A stretch of 9,601 nucleotides of DNA from an uncultured Clostridia bacterium (lineage in GTDB: Bacteria; Bacillota; Clostridia; RUG12999): NCBI GenBank assembly GCA_949739095.1, contig CATIYX010000253.1, forward strand, positions 1-9,601, read 5' to 3'. Made by a program: the position numbers and the translations under genes. A model generated the notes under the pieces. The model searched no databases and had not been told where the DNA came from. It saw only the letters and a list, made by a program, of their open reading frames with translations. Positions 1-5,926 of the stretch are shown here, one piece after another (position 1 is the stretch's first letter; the number at the start of each line of letters is the position of its first letter).

Positions 1-1
1 A

Positions 2-1069
2 GTTTATATGGAATTGATTCGTAATGGCGCTGCTGCAACCTTGATGGCTTCCGGTGCAACACTGCGGACAGCGTTTTGCGGCCCTTGCTTTGGAGCGGGT
101 GACGTGCCGGCAAATAATGCGCTTAGCATTCGACATTCGACCAGAAACTTCCCCAACCGCGAAGGCTCCAAACCGGTTTCCGGTCAAATTTCTTCCGTTG
201 CATTGATGGACGCACGTTCCATTGCGGCAACAGCGGCAAACGGTGGATTCCTGACTGCGGCAACAGAACTGGATGTGGACTATACTAATCCGACATATCA
301 TTTTGATAAAAATGTTTATGAAAACCGTGTATATCAGGGATTTGGAAAACCAGATACGTCTGCGGAACTGAAATATGGTCCTAACATTGCAGACTGGCCG
401 GAAATGACATCTCTCAGCGATGACATTTTGCTCAAAATGGTATCTGTCATCCACGACCCAGTTACGACTACCGATGAATTAATTCCCTCTGGCGAAACCT
501 CATCCTACCGTTCCAATCCTTTGAAATTGGCGGAATTTGCCCTGTCCCGTAAGGATCCGGCATATGTCGGGCGCGCGAAGGATGTACAGACTCTGGAGCA
601 GAATCGCCTGAATGGAAAATCGGTCGATGACACGGAATTAAACGCAGCAGTTGCTGCGATTCAAACAAAATGTCCGGTTGATGTTGCCAAAACAAATATC
701 GGCAGCGTCATTTATGCTGTAAAACCTGGCGATGGCTCTGCTCGTGAGCAAGCTGCTTCCTGTCAAAAGGTACTCGGCGGCTATGCAAACATTGCAAAAG
801 AATATGCAACCAAACGTTATAGAAGCAATTTAATCAATTGGGGAATGCTTCCATTCATCACTGCGGACGATACTACTTTTGAAGTTGGCGATTTTGTCTA
901 TGTACCCGGTATCAAACAGATTGTGAAAAATGGTACGGCTACCTTCCCTGCCTATTTGGTGCGCAGTGGAAAACTTACCGAAATTCAATTGGGTCTCGGT
1001 GCGCTAACGCCGGATGAAAAGGAAATTATTGAATCCGGCTGCCTAATTAATTACTATAAAACACATTAA
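2..1069 (+). CDS. Aconitase-family hydratase, C-terminal part (5' end outside window)
   Basis: The reading frame is open to the left edge, so the gene is truncated. About 355 residues remain, against roughly 750 for single-chain bacterial hydratases of the aconitase/YbhJ type. Visible landmarks are two of the three cysteines that hold the 4Fe-4S cluster, in FCGPCFGAGD (Cys codons 77-79 and 86-88). The substrate-binding arginines follow in STRNFPNREGS. Further on is GDGSAREQAAS (Ser codon 737-739, Arg 743-745), matching the aconitase active-site Ser-x-Arg loop of the swivel domain. The C-terminus GCLINYYK is also typical of the family. Members isomerise hydroxy-acids such as citrate/isocitrate by dehydration and rehydration in the cytoplasm. 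The exact substrate cannot be told from this half: it may be a true aconitase or a YbhJ-like hydratase. The third cluster cysteine and the start lie upstream. A terminator follows immediately. Confidence 0.93.
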   Translation, partial: VYMELIRNGAAATLMASGATLRTAFCGPCFGAGDVPANNALSIRHSTRNFPNREGSKPVSGQISSVALMDARSIAATAANGGFLTAATELDVDYTNPTYHFDKNVYENRVYQGFGKPDTSAELKYGPNIADWPEMTSLSDDILLKMVSVIHDPVTTTDELIPSGETSSYRSNPLKLAEFALSRKDPAYVGRAKDVQTLEQNRLNGKSVDDTELNAAVAAIQTKCPVDVAKTNIGSVIYAVKPGDGSAREQAASCQKVLGGYANIAKEYATKRYRSNLINWGMLPFITADDTTFEVGDFVYVPGIKQIVKNGTATFPAYLVRSGKLTEIQLGLGALTPDEKEIIESGCLINYYKTH

Positions 1070-1090
1070 GTTTGCCCAAAGAACAAAACA

Positions 1091-1126
1091 GGGACTGCTT
1101 TCATGGTGAAGCAGTCCCATATTTTT
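1091..1126 (+). terminator. Rho-independent terminator after the hydratase gene
   Basis: A perfect 10-bp stem, GGGACTGCTT (1091-1100) with AAGCAGTCCC (1109-1118), has an 8-base loop and is followed by ATATTTTT. It starts 21 bases after the hydratase stop codon and precedes the next promoter, so the two genes are transcribed separately. Confidence 0.88.
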
Positions 1127-1163
1127 GGAAAAATGATTTCCCTTTTGAATTTTTTCTAGCTAG

Positions 1164-1192
1164 TTGACAAATACTTGCAAAAAAGGTATGAT
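1164..1192 (+). promoter_or_regulatory. Sigma-A-type promoter for the NYN-LOTUS gene
   Basis: A consensus -35 box TTGACA (1164-1169) is separated by exactly 17 bases from TATGAT (1187-1192), which is one mismatch from the -10 consensus. Transcription would begin near 1199, about 26 bases before the chosen ATG, leaving a short leader that holds only the ribosome binding site. I see no operator-like inverted repeat over it, so the gene looks strongly and perhaps constitutively expressed. Confidence 0.82.
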
Positions 1193-1224
1193 GAAAGAAA
1201 ACAGATGTAATGGGAGGAATGATA

Positions 1225-2013
1225 ATGGAGACTGACAAAAGAATTGCTGTAATGATTGACGCGGATAATGTATCCCCCAAATATATCAAATATATTTTAG
1301 AGGAGATTGCCACGCACGGAACACCGACCTATAAACGGATTTATGGCGATTGGACGCAGCCACAACTTGCTTCTTGGAAAGAAAATCTGCTGGAATATTC
1401 TATTTCACCAATTCAGCAATATAGCTACACCACCGGGAAAAATTCCACCGATTCCGCTTTGATTATTGATGCAATGGACATTCTCTATTCCAACAATGTC
1501 GACGGTTTTTGTGTTGTTTCCAGTGATAGCGATTTCACCCGTCTGGTGACGCGCCTGCGTGAGGATGGTATGTATGTTGTTGGAATGGGAGAAAAGAAAA
1601 CACCTCGCCCCTTTGTTGTTGCCTGCGAAAAATTTATTTATCTGGAAACCATTGCAGATGAATCCGGTACAGCAGAGGACGAACCGCGGGAATCCATTGC
1701 CCCATTGGAACCAACAGATAAAGATACTGCCTGGCTCCAAAGGGCAGTTCGTAAAATTATTATGGAAATTTCTGATGATGATGGCTGGGCATATATTGGC
1801 AATGTTGGTAACATTTTAAGCAAACGGTATCCTGATTTTGACGTACGAAACTATGGATTTCATAAGCTTACGCCGCTGCTCGATTCGCTTGGACCTTTTG
1901 AAGTTACTTCACGCCGTACTTCCAATCCGCATATTCTTCATAAATATATTCGTATGATACCGGAGGTACAGCCACAATCAAAAACGACAAATGCACGTAA
2001 GCGAAAAAAATAG
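1225..2013 (+). CDS. NYN-domain (PIN-like) protein with C-terminal OST-HTH/LOTUS domain
   Basis: This 262-residue soluble protein has two domains. Residues about 6-143 are a NYN domain of the LabA/limkain (DUF88) type. Acidic residues stand where the metal-binding site is expected: Asp12 and Asp14 in MIDADNV, Asp76 in NSTDSALI, and Asp101/Asp103 in SSDSDF. Residues about 167-243 match an OST-HTH/LOTUS winged-helix domain, including GWAYIGNVGNIL and NYGFHKLTPLL. An acidic linker joins the two, and the protein ends in a basic tail (RKRKK). The family architecture resembles the RNA-directed MARF1/limkain proteins of animals. An RNA-binding or RNA-cleaving role is inferred; no substrate can be read from the sequence. 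I chose ATG 1225 because GGAGGA (1213-1218) lies six bases upstream. ATG 1210 would overlap that site and precede it. The gene stands alone, with its own promoter and terminator. Confidence 0.9.
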   Translation: METDKRIAVMIDADNVSPKYIKYILEEIATHGTPTYKRIYGDWTQPQLASWKENLLEYSISPIQQYSYTTGKNSTDSALIIDAMDILYSNNVDGFCVVSSDSDFTRLVTRLREDGMYVVGMGEKKTPRPFVVACEKFIYLETIADESGTAEDEPRESIAPLEPTDKDTAWLQRAVRKIIMEISDDDGWAYIGNVGNILSKRYPDFDVRNYGFHKLTPLLDSLGPFEVTSRRTSNPHILHKYIRMIPEVQPQSKTTNARKRKK

Positions 2014-2027
2014 ATTATTTTGATTTT

Positions 2028-2070
2028 AAAACCATCTGAAAACAAAACAGATTTGTTTTCAGATGGTTTT
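2028..2070 (+). terminator. Long hairpin terminator after the NYN-LOTUS gene
   Basis: A perfect 19-bp inverted repeat (arms 2028-2046 and 2052-2070) closes a five-base ACAGA loop. The outer end pairs AAAA with TTTT, so the hairpin could stop transcription in either direction. It begins 14 bases after the NYN-LOTUS stop codon. No longer T-tract follows the stem, only an AT-rich stretch. Confidence 0.75.
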
Positions 2071-2131
2071 ACTTATATATTTCCTAAAAATTCGCATAAT
2101 ACAATTAGATTTCTTTTTAGGAGATAAGTCC

Positions 2132-2497
2132 ATGAAAAAATATCTACTCTGGCTGATTCCCATTGCAGCGGGTTTCATCAATGGTTTACTTGGAACCGGC
2201 GGCGGTATTATTCTGATTTTATGTCTCAAATATGTCTTAACATTCCGAAATGAAGAAGAAAGTAAAAATCTGTTTGCCCTAACTATTGCTGCTATTTTTC
2301 CCATGTCGATTGCCAGCGCTATCATCTATGCTTTTCATGGAAACATTGCATTAAATGATCTATACCGCTATCTTCCGGGTGCAGTGGTTGGAGGACTTGC
2401 CGGTGCATTCCTGTTAGGAAAAATCAAACCAAAGCTCCTGAAAAAACTGTTTGCGGGACTGATTATTTTTGTTGGTATCCGCATGTTTTTCACATAA
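2132..2497 (+). CDS. TauE/SafE (TSUP) family half-size membrane protein, first of a pair
   Basis: This 121-residue very hydrophobic protein has four predicted membrane segments (about 5-35, 47-68, 80-96 and 103-120). The first carries the glycine cluster GTGGG (21-25), typical of each repeat of TauE/SafE transporters. Full-length family members have about 250 residues and eight segments made of two such repeats, so this is one repeat. Its end (KLLKKLFAGLIIF) closely resembles the end of the next protein (WLIRRIFAGLLIV), which supports a shared origin. It would sit in the cytoplasmic membrane and probably pairs with its neighbour to form an anion exporter; the substrate is unknown, with sulfite, sulfonates or other organic anions known for the family. 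ATG 2132 is chosen because AGGAGA (2119-2124) lies at good spacing. An upstream in-frame ATG would fall inside the preceding hairpin. I see no convincing promoter. Confidence 0.87.
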   Translation: MKKYLLWLIPIAAGFINGLLGTGGGIILILCLKYVLTFRNEEESKNLFALTIAAIFPMSIASAIIYAFHGNIALNDLYRYLPGAVVGGLAGAFLLGKIKPKLLKKLFAGLIIFVGIRMFFT

Positions 2498-2512
2498 GGA
2501 GGCAGTATTTTT

Positions 2513-2902
2513 ATGCAATATATTTGGGATTTTATTGCCAGCGTCTGTATTGCAGCCATGGCAGGACTGGGGATTGGCGGCGGCGGACTGTTGATTATTT
2601 ATCTGACTTTGGTAAAACATATGCCACAGCTGCCGGCACAAGGAATCAATCTTTTATTCTTTTTATTTGCCAGCGGAAGTTCTTTGGTAATTCATTTTAA
2701 ACAAAAGCGGATTGACTGGAAATTGCTTCTGATTCTGGCGCCCCTTGGCGTTATCGGTGCCATTGCAGGAAGCTATGTAGCCAAACTCATTTCTCCCTGG
2801 CTTATTCGCCGAATTTTTGCCGGACTGCTCATTGTTTCCGGCATTATCGAACTTTTGAAACGTGAAAAGAAAAGTACCAAAAAGCAAACGGTACAACCCT
2901 GA
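2513..2902 (+). CDS. TauE/SafE (TSUP) family half-size membrane protein, second of a pair
   Basis: This 129-residue protein has four predicted membrane segments (about 6-34, 44-62, 70-92 and 97-115) and a lysine-rich cytoplasmic tail. The first segment carries the family glycine cluster GIGGGG (20-25), and the chain again has single-repeat size. It corresponds to the C-terminal half of an ordinary TauE/SafE permease. It starts 15 bases after the stop of the preceding half, in the same reading frame. AAGGAGG (2496-2502) overlaps that stop and lies 10 bases before the ATG, so it has its own initiation signal and the two are translated together. A heterodimeric (4+4 segment) transporter is the simplest reading, though homodimers are possible. 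The ldh gene follows after 79 bp without a visible terminator. Confidence 0.88.
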   Translation: MQYIWDFIASVCIAAMAGLGIGGGGLLIIYLTLVKHMPQLPAQGINLLFFLFASGSSLVIHFKQKRIDWKLLLILAPLGVIGAIAGSYVAKLISPWLIRRIFAGLLIVSGIIELLKREKKSTKKQTVQP

Positions 2903-2914
2903 TTCTATTTATTT

Positions 2915-2944
2915 TTGTTATAACACTAACCCATTATTTATAAA
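2915..2944 (+). promoter_or_regulatory. Possible ldh promoter overlapping a degenerate Rex-like site
   Basis: TTGTTA (2915-2920) and TATAAA (2939-2944) lie 18 bases apart and could serve as weak -35 and -10 boxes for ldh. Bases 2915-2932 match 10 of the 14 fixed positions of the clostridial Rex operator TTGTTAA-N4-TTAACAA; the left half is good and the right half poor. A perfect 10-bp palindrome, TGTTATAACA (2916-2925), sits inside. Rex senses NADH/NAD+ and controls ldh in several Firmicutes, so the placement is sensible, but the match is imperfect. Confidence 0.33.
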
Positions 2945-2981
2945 ATAAAATTGTAATAAATAACGAAAAGGAGCTATTCAT

Positions 2982-3932
2982 ATGAATGATGACAGAAGAA
3001 AAGTCGTTCTAATTGGAACAGGTATGGTTGGCATGAGTTATGCTTATGCCCTATTAAATCAAAACAGTTGTGATGAACTGGTTTTAATTGATGTAGACCG
3101 CCAGCGTGCGGAAGGCGAAGCAATGGACCTAAACCACGGTCTTGCATTCTCCAGTTCTAATATGAAAATCTATGCCGGAGAATATAGCGATTGCCGCGAT
3201 GCAGATATTGTTTGTATCTGCGCAGGCGTTGCCCAGAAATCAGGCGAATCCCGTCTTGACCTGCTGCAGCGCAACGCAGAAATTTTCCGCTCTATCATCG
3301 ATCCCGTCACCCGTTCAGGCTTTGGCGGCATTTTTTTAGTGGCAACTAATCCTGTGGACATTATGACCCGTATTACCTATGCTTATTCCGGCTTTAATTC
3401 CGCGCGCGTGATTGGAACTGGAACGGCGCTTGACACCGCGCGTCTGCGCTATCTACTTGGAGATTATTTTTCTGTAGACCCACGCAATATGCATGCTTAT
3501 GTCATGGGCGAACATGGTGATAGTGAATTTGTACCGTGGAGTCAGGCAATGCTTGCCACCAAGCCAATCTCTACAATTTGTGACGAATCCGGCGGGCGAT
3601 TCCAGTTTGAAGATATTCAAAAATTATCGGAAGAAGTGCGCGGTGCGGCACAAAAAATTATTGCTGCCAAGCATGCCACTTATTATGGCATTGGTATGGC
3701 AATGGTACGAATTACGCGAGCTATTTTCGGCAACGAAAGTAGTATTTTAACAGTCTCTGCCATGCTGCGTGGCGAATATGGACAAAATGACATCTATGCC
3801 GGCGTTCCGTGTATTGTAAACCGAAATGGTGTTCAAAAAGTGCTTTCCCTCACCCTCACTAAGAAAGAATTACAGCAGTTTTCTTCCTCTTGCGAAACAT
3901 TAAAAAGCTTTTATCAAGACCTTAACATTTAA
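2982..3932 (+). CDS. ldh: L-lactate dehydrogenase
   Basis: This 316-residue cytoplasmic enzyme has the usual family length. It reduces pyruvate to L-lactate with NADH, regenerating NAD+ in fermentation. The N-terminal Rossmann fold shows GTGMVG (12-17) and Asp37, which selects NADH. Gln85 in AQKSGESR is the residue that marks lactate rather than malate dehydrogenase, and Arg91 is the mobile-loop arginine. The catalytic pair is Asp151 (LDTARLR) and His178 (GEHGDS), with the substrate-binding Arg154 beside Asp151. Arg156 and His171 occupy the positions used for fructose-1,6-bisphosphate binding in allosteric bacterial LDHs, so FBP activation is plausible. ATG 2982 is preceded at eight bases by AAAAGGAG. 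Transcription may come from the weak promoter just upstream, from the TauE/SafE pair, or both. A terminator follows directly. Confidence 0.95.
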   Translation: MNDDRRKVVLIGTGMVGMSYAYALLNQNSCDELVLIDVDRQRAEGEAMDLNHGLAFSSSNMKIYAGEYSDCRDADIVCICAGVAQKSGESRLDLLQRNAEIFRSIIDPVTRSGFGGIFLVATNPVDIMTRITYAYSGFNSARVIGTGTALDTARLRYLLGDYFSVDPRNMHAYVMGEHGDSEFVPWSQAMLATKPISTICDESGGRFQFEDIQKLSEEVRGAAQKIIAAKHATYYGIGMAMVRITRAIFGNESSILTVSAMLRGEYGQNDIYAGVPCIVNRNGVQKVLSLTLTKKELQQFSSSCETLKSFYQDLNI

Positions 3933-3937
3933 ATCAG

Positions 3938-3988
3938 AAAACAAATCCGCCGTAGCTTGAGATACAAGTTATGTCGGATTTGTTTTTA
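3938..3988 (+). terminator. Terminator after ldh
   Basis: Arms AAAACAAATCCG (3938-3949) and CGGATTTGTTTT (3975-3986) pair over 12 bp. A small inner stem (AGCTTG with CAAGTT) folds within the loop. The 3' arm ends in a run of five T, and the hairpin begins six bases after the ldh stop codon. Confidence 0.8.
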
Positions 3989-4091
3989 TGAGCCGTCTTC
4001 CAGCAGCTTTCTTATAATTGGATTCTGTCTGATAGTGTATCGCCAAAATCTCCCTAACACTATATAAAATAAATTTTTGGCATTTGCTGCT

Positions 4092-4120
4092 TTGAAATTT
4101 TTTCTGGTTTATGATATACT
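4092..4120 (+). promoter_or_regulatory. Promoter for the ABC exporter operon
   Basis: TTGAAA (4092-4097) and TATACT (4115-4120) are separated by exactly 17 bases; each box is close to the sigma-A consensus. Transcription would start near 4127, giving a leader of about 70 bases before the ATG at 4196. The predicted start lies inside an inverted repeat (4121-4142) that could be an operator. Confidence 0.7.
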
Positions 4121-4142
4121 AAATACTATAAACATCGTATTT
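4121..4142. promoter_or_regulatory. Inverted repeat over the ABC operon transcription start (possible operator)
   Basis: AAATAC (4121-4126) and GTATTT (4137-4142) form a perfect 6-bp inverted repeat with a 10-base spacer. It begins at the base after the -10 box and covers the expected transcription start. That is a typical place for a repressor site. No regulator gene is adjacent, and a repeat this short in AT-rich DNA could be chance. Confidence 0.3.
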
Positions 4143-4195
4143 CCTTTTGTTAATATTATTTTTATATGAGCCGATGGAAAAGGAGGAGCAGCCAT

Positions 4196-5926
4196 ATGAA
4201 ACTATTTCATAAGTATTGGAAAAAGTACTGGCTTCCATTTTCGTTTGCTGTTCTCTGTGTTTTTGGAGAGGCAGTATGCGACTTGCTCCAACCAACGATT
4301 ATGTCCCATATTATTGATGATGGCGTTGCCATTGGTCATCTTCGGACCATTTGGCGGCTTGGCGCTTTGATGCTCTTTGTCATTGGCATTGGTCTATGTC
4401 TTGCCGTCACACGCAATTATGTTTCCAGTAATGTTTCGCAGCATTTTGGTGCCGATCTGCGCCTTGACCTCTATCGAAAAGTTATGTCGCTTTCTCTGAC
4501 CAGTGCAGATAAATTCGGCAGCGGTTCACTCATTACTCGCATTACAAATGATGCCGCTCAGATAACGCAGTTTATCCATGGTCTCATGCGTATTTTTGTG
4601 AAATCTCCCCTCACCTGCATTGGCAGCATTATTCTGGCAATCATACTCAATCCGCGTCTTAGTCTCATTTTATTCGGCGCAATCCTTATTGTTGCCACAC
4701 TAATTATTATCAGTATGAAATTAAGCTATCGACGCTATTCTAAAGTCCAATATGCAATGGATAACGTAAATACAACTGTGCAGGAGTATTTACTTGGCGT
4801 GCGTCTCGTAAAAGTTTTTGGCATGGCAACGCAGGAAGAAGCGCGCTTTGGCAGTGTGAATGAAACGCTGACACAGACTAATATTTCTGCACAACGAGTT
4901 AATACCGTTTTTTCGCCGCTAATGTCACTCGCCATTAATATCGGAATCGCAGCTGTTATCTATGCCGGTAGCCTGATGTTTCAGGTCAATATGGTTCATG
5001 TTGGACAAATCATCGCGTTCACTAACTACATGGCACAGATTTTAGGCTCTCTCATGCATATCACCAATATGTTTAATAACTTTGTGCGCACACGTGCATC
5101 TGCCAGCCGTATTGAAGAAGTTTTTGCACAGCAGGATAATCTATCGCAAAATTTTGATACGACCGCAAAACAGCAGGATGGAATTTCTTTTGAACATGTT
5201 TCATTTTCCTATCCGCAAAGCGGTTCTCTACCTGCCCTGCAAGATATCCAATTTCATTTGAAACGCGGTGAGACGCTGGCGGTCATTGGTCCGACTGGTT
5301 CCGGAAAATCTACGTTGGTTTGGCTTTTACTGCGTTTTTATGACCCGCAGGCAGGTACCGTTCGTCTGAATGGAAAAGATATTCGCAGTATGGACCCTGC
5401 TGAACTGCGAAAAAAAATCTCTGTCGCTCCGCAGCAAAGTATGCTGTTTTCCGGTACAGTCGCTGATAATATTCGGTTTGGTAATTCCAGTGCGAACCGT
5501 CAGGAGCTGATACAGGCTGTTAGCGCTGCGCAGGCGCATACGTTTATCGCACAAATGCCACAGCAATATGAAAGTATATTGGGACAAAATGGCGTCAATC
5601 TTTCCGGCGGACAAAAGCAGCGCCTTTCTATTGCACGAGCCGTTTTAAAGAATGCTGATATTTTGATTCTGGACGATTCCACCAGCGCTCTTGATGCGGT
5701 AACAGAGGCACGCGTACGTCAGAATTTAAAACACTATAAGGAAGAACAAACCGTATTGCTTATTACACAGCGTATTGGAACTGCTATGGGTGCTGACCAT
5801 ATTTTGGTGCTGGACGATGGTAGGATGGCAGGATTTGGAACTCATGCAGAATTAATGGAGACCTGTGAGACCTATCGTGATATCTACCATTCTCAAATCG
5901 GAGAGGAGGCTGAATCTCATGGCTAA
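4196..5926 (+). CDS. Heterodimeric ABC exporter, subunit with degenerate ATPase residues
   Basis: This 576-residue half-transporter has an N-terminal domain of six membrane segments (to about residue 310) followed by an ATP-binding domain. Walker A is GPTGSGKST (365-373) and the signature LSGGQ is intact (469-473). Walker B ends in LILDD, with Asp494 in place of the catalytic glutamate, and the switch (H-loop) histidine is replaced by Gln525. This is the pattern of the non-catalytic partner in TM287/288- and BmrCD-type exporters, so ATP is expected to be bound but poorly hydrolysed at its own site. The dimer likely exports drugs, lipids or peptides from the cytoplasmic membrane; the substrate cannot be told. 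ATG 4196 is preferred over 4166 because AGGAGG (4181-4186) lies nine bases before it. The next gene overlaps its end by eight bases. Confidence 0.93.
   Translation: MKLFHKYWKKYWLPFSFAVLCVFGEAVCDLLQPTIMSHIIDDGVAIGHLRTIWRLGALMLFVIGIGLCLAVTRNYVSSNVSQHFGADLRLDLYRKVMSLSLTSADKFGSGSLITRITNDAAQITQFIHGLMRIFVKSPLTCIGSIILAIILNPRLSLILFGAILIVATLIIISMKLSYRRYSKVQYAMDNVNTTVQEYLLGVRLVKVFGMATQEEARFGSVNETLTQTNISAQRVNTVFSPLMSLAINIGIAAVIYAGSLMFQVNMVHVGQIIAFTNYMAQILGSLMHITNMFNNFVRTRASASRIEEVFAQQDNLSQNFDTTAKQQDGISFEHVSFSYPQSGSLPALQDIQFHLKRGETLAVIGPTGSGKSTLVWLLLRFYDPQAGTVRLNGKDIRSMDPAELRKKISVAPQQSMLFSGTVADNIRFGNSSANRQELIQAVSAAQAHTFIAQMPQQYESILGQNGVNLSGGQKQRLSIARAVLKNADILILDDSTSALDAVTEARVRQNLKHYKEEQTVLLITQRIGTAMGADHILVLDDGRMAGFGTHAELMETCETYRDIYHSQIGEEAESHG

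Noticed and set aside
1101..1313. Minus-strand open frame of 70 codons across the NYN promoter region
   Set aside because: It is antisense to a well-supported promoter, ribosome binding site and gene start. It has no recognisable family.
2071..2131. Possible promoter for the TauE/SafE pair (CATAAT at 2095-2100)
   Set aside because: There is no acceptable -35 box at proper spacing and no extended -10. It is too weak to list as a feature.
5186..5202. 17-base exact repeat shared by the two ABC genes (also at about 7036-7052)
   Set aside because: It encodes the same conserved SFEHVSFSY segment at the start of both ATP-binding domains. Paralogy explains it without a mobile or regulatory repeat.
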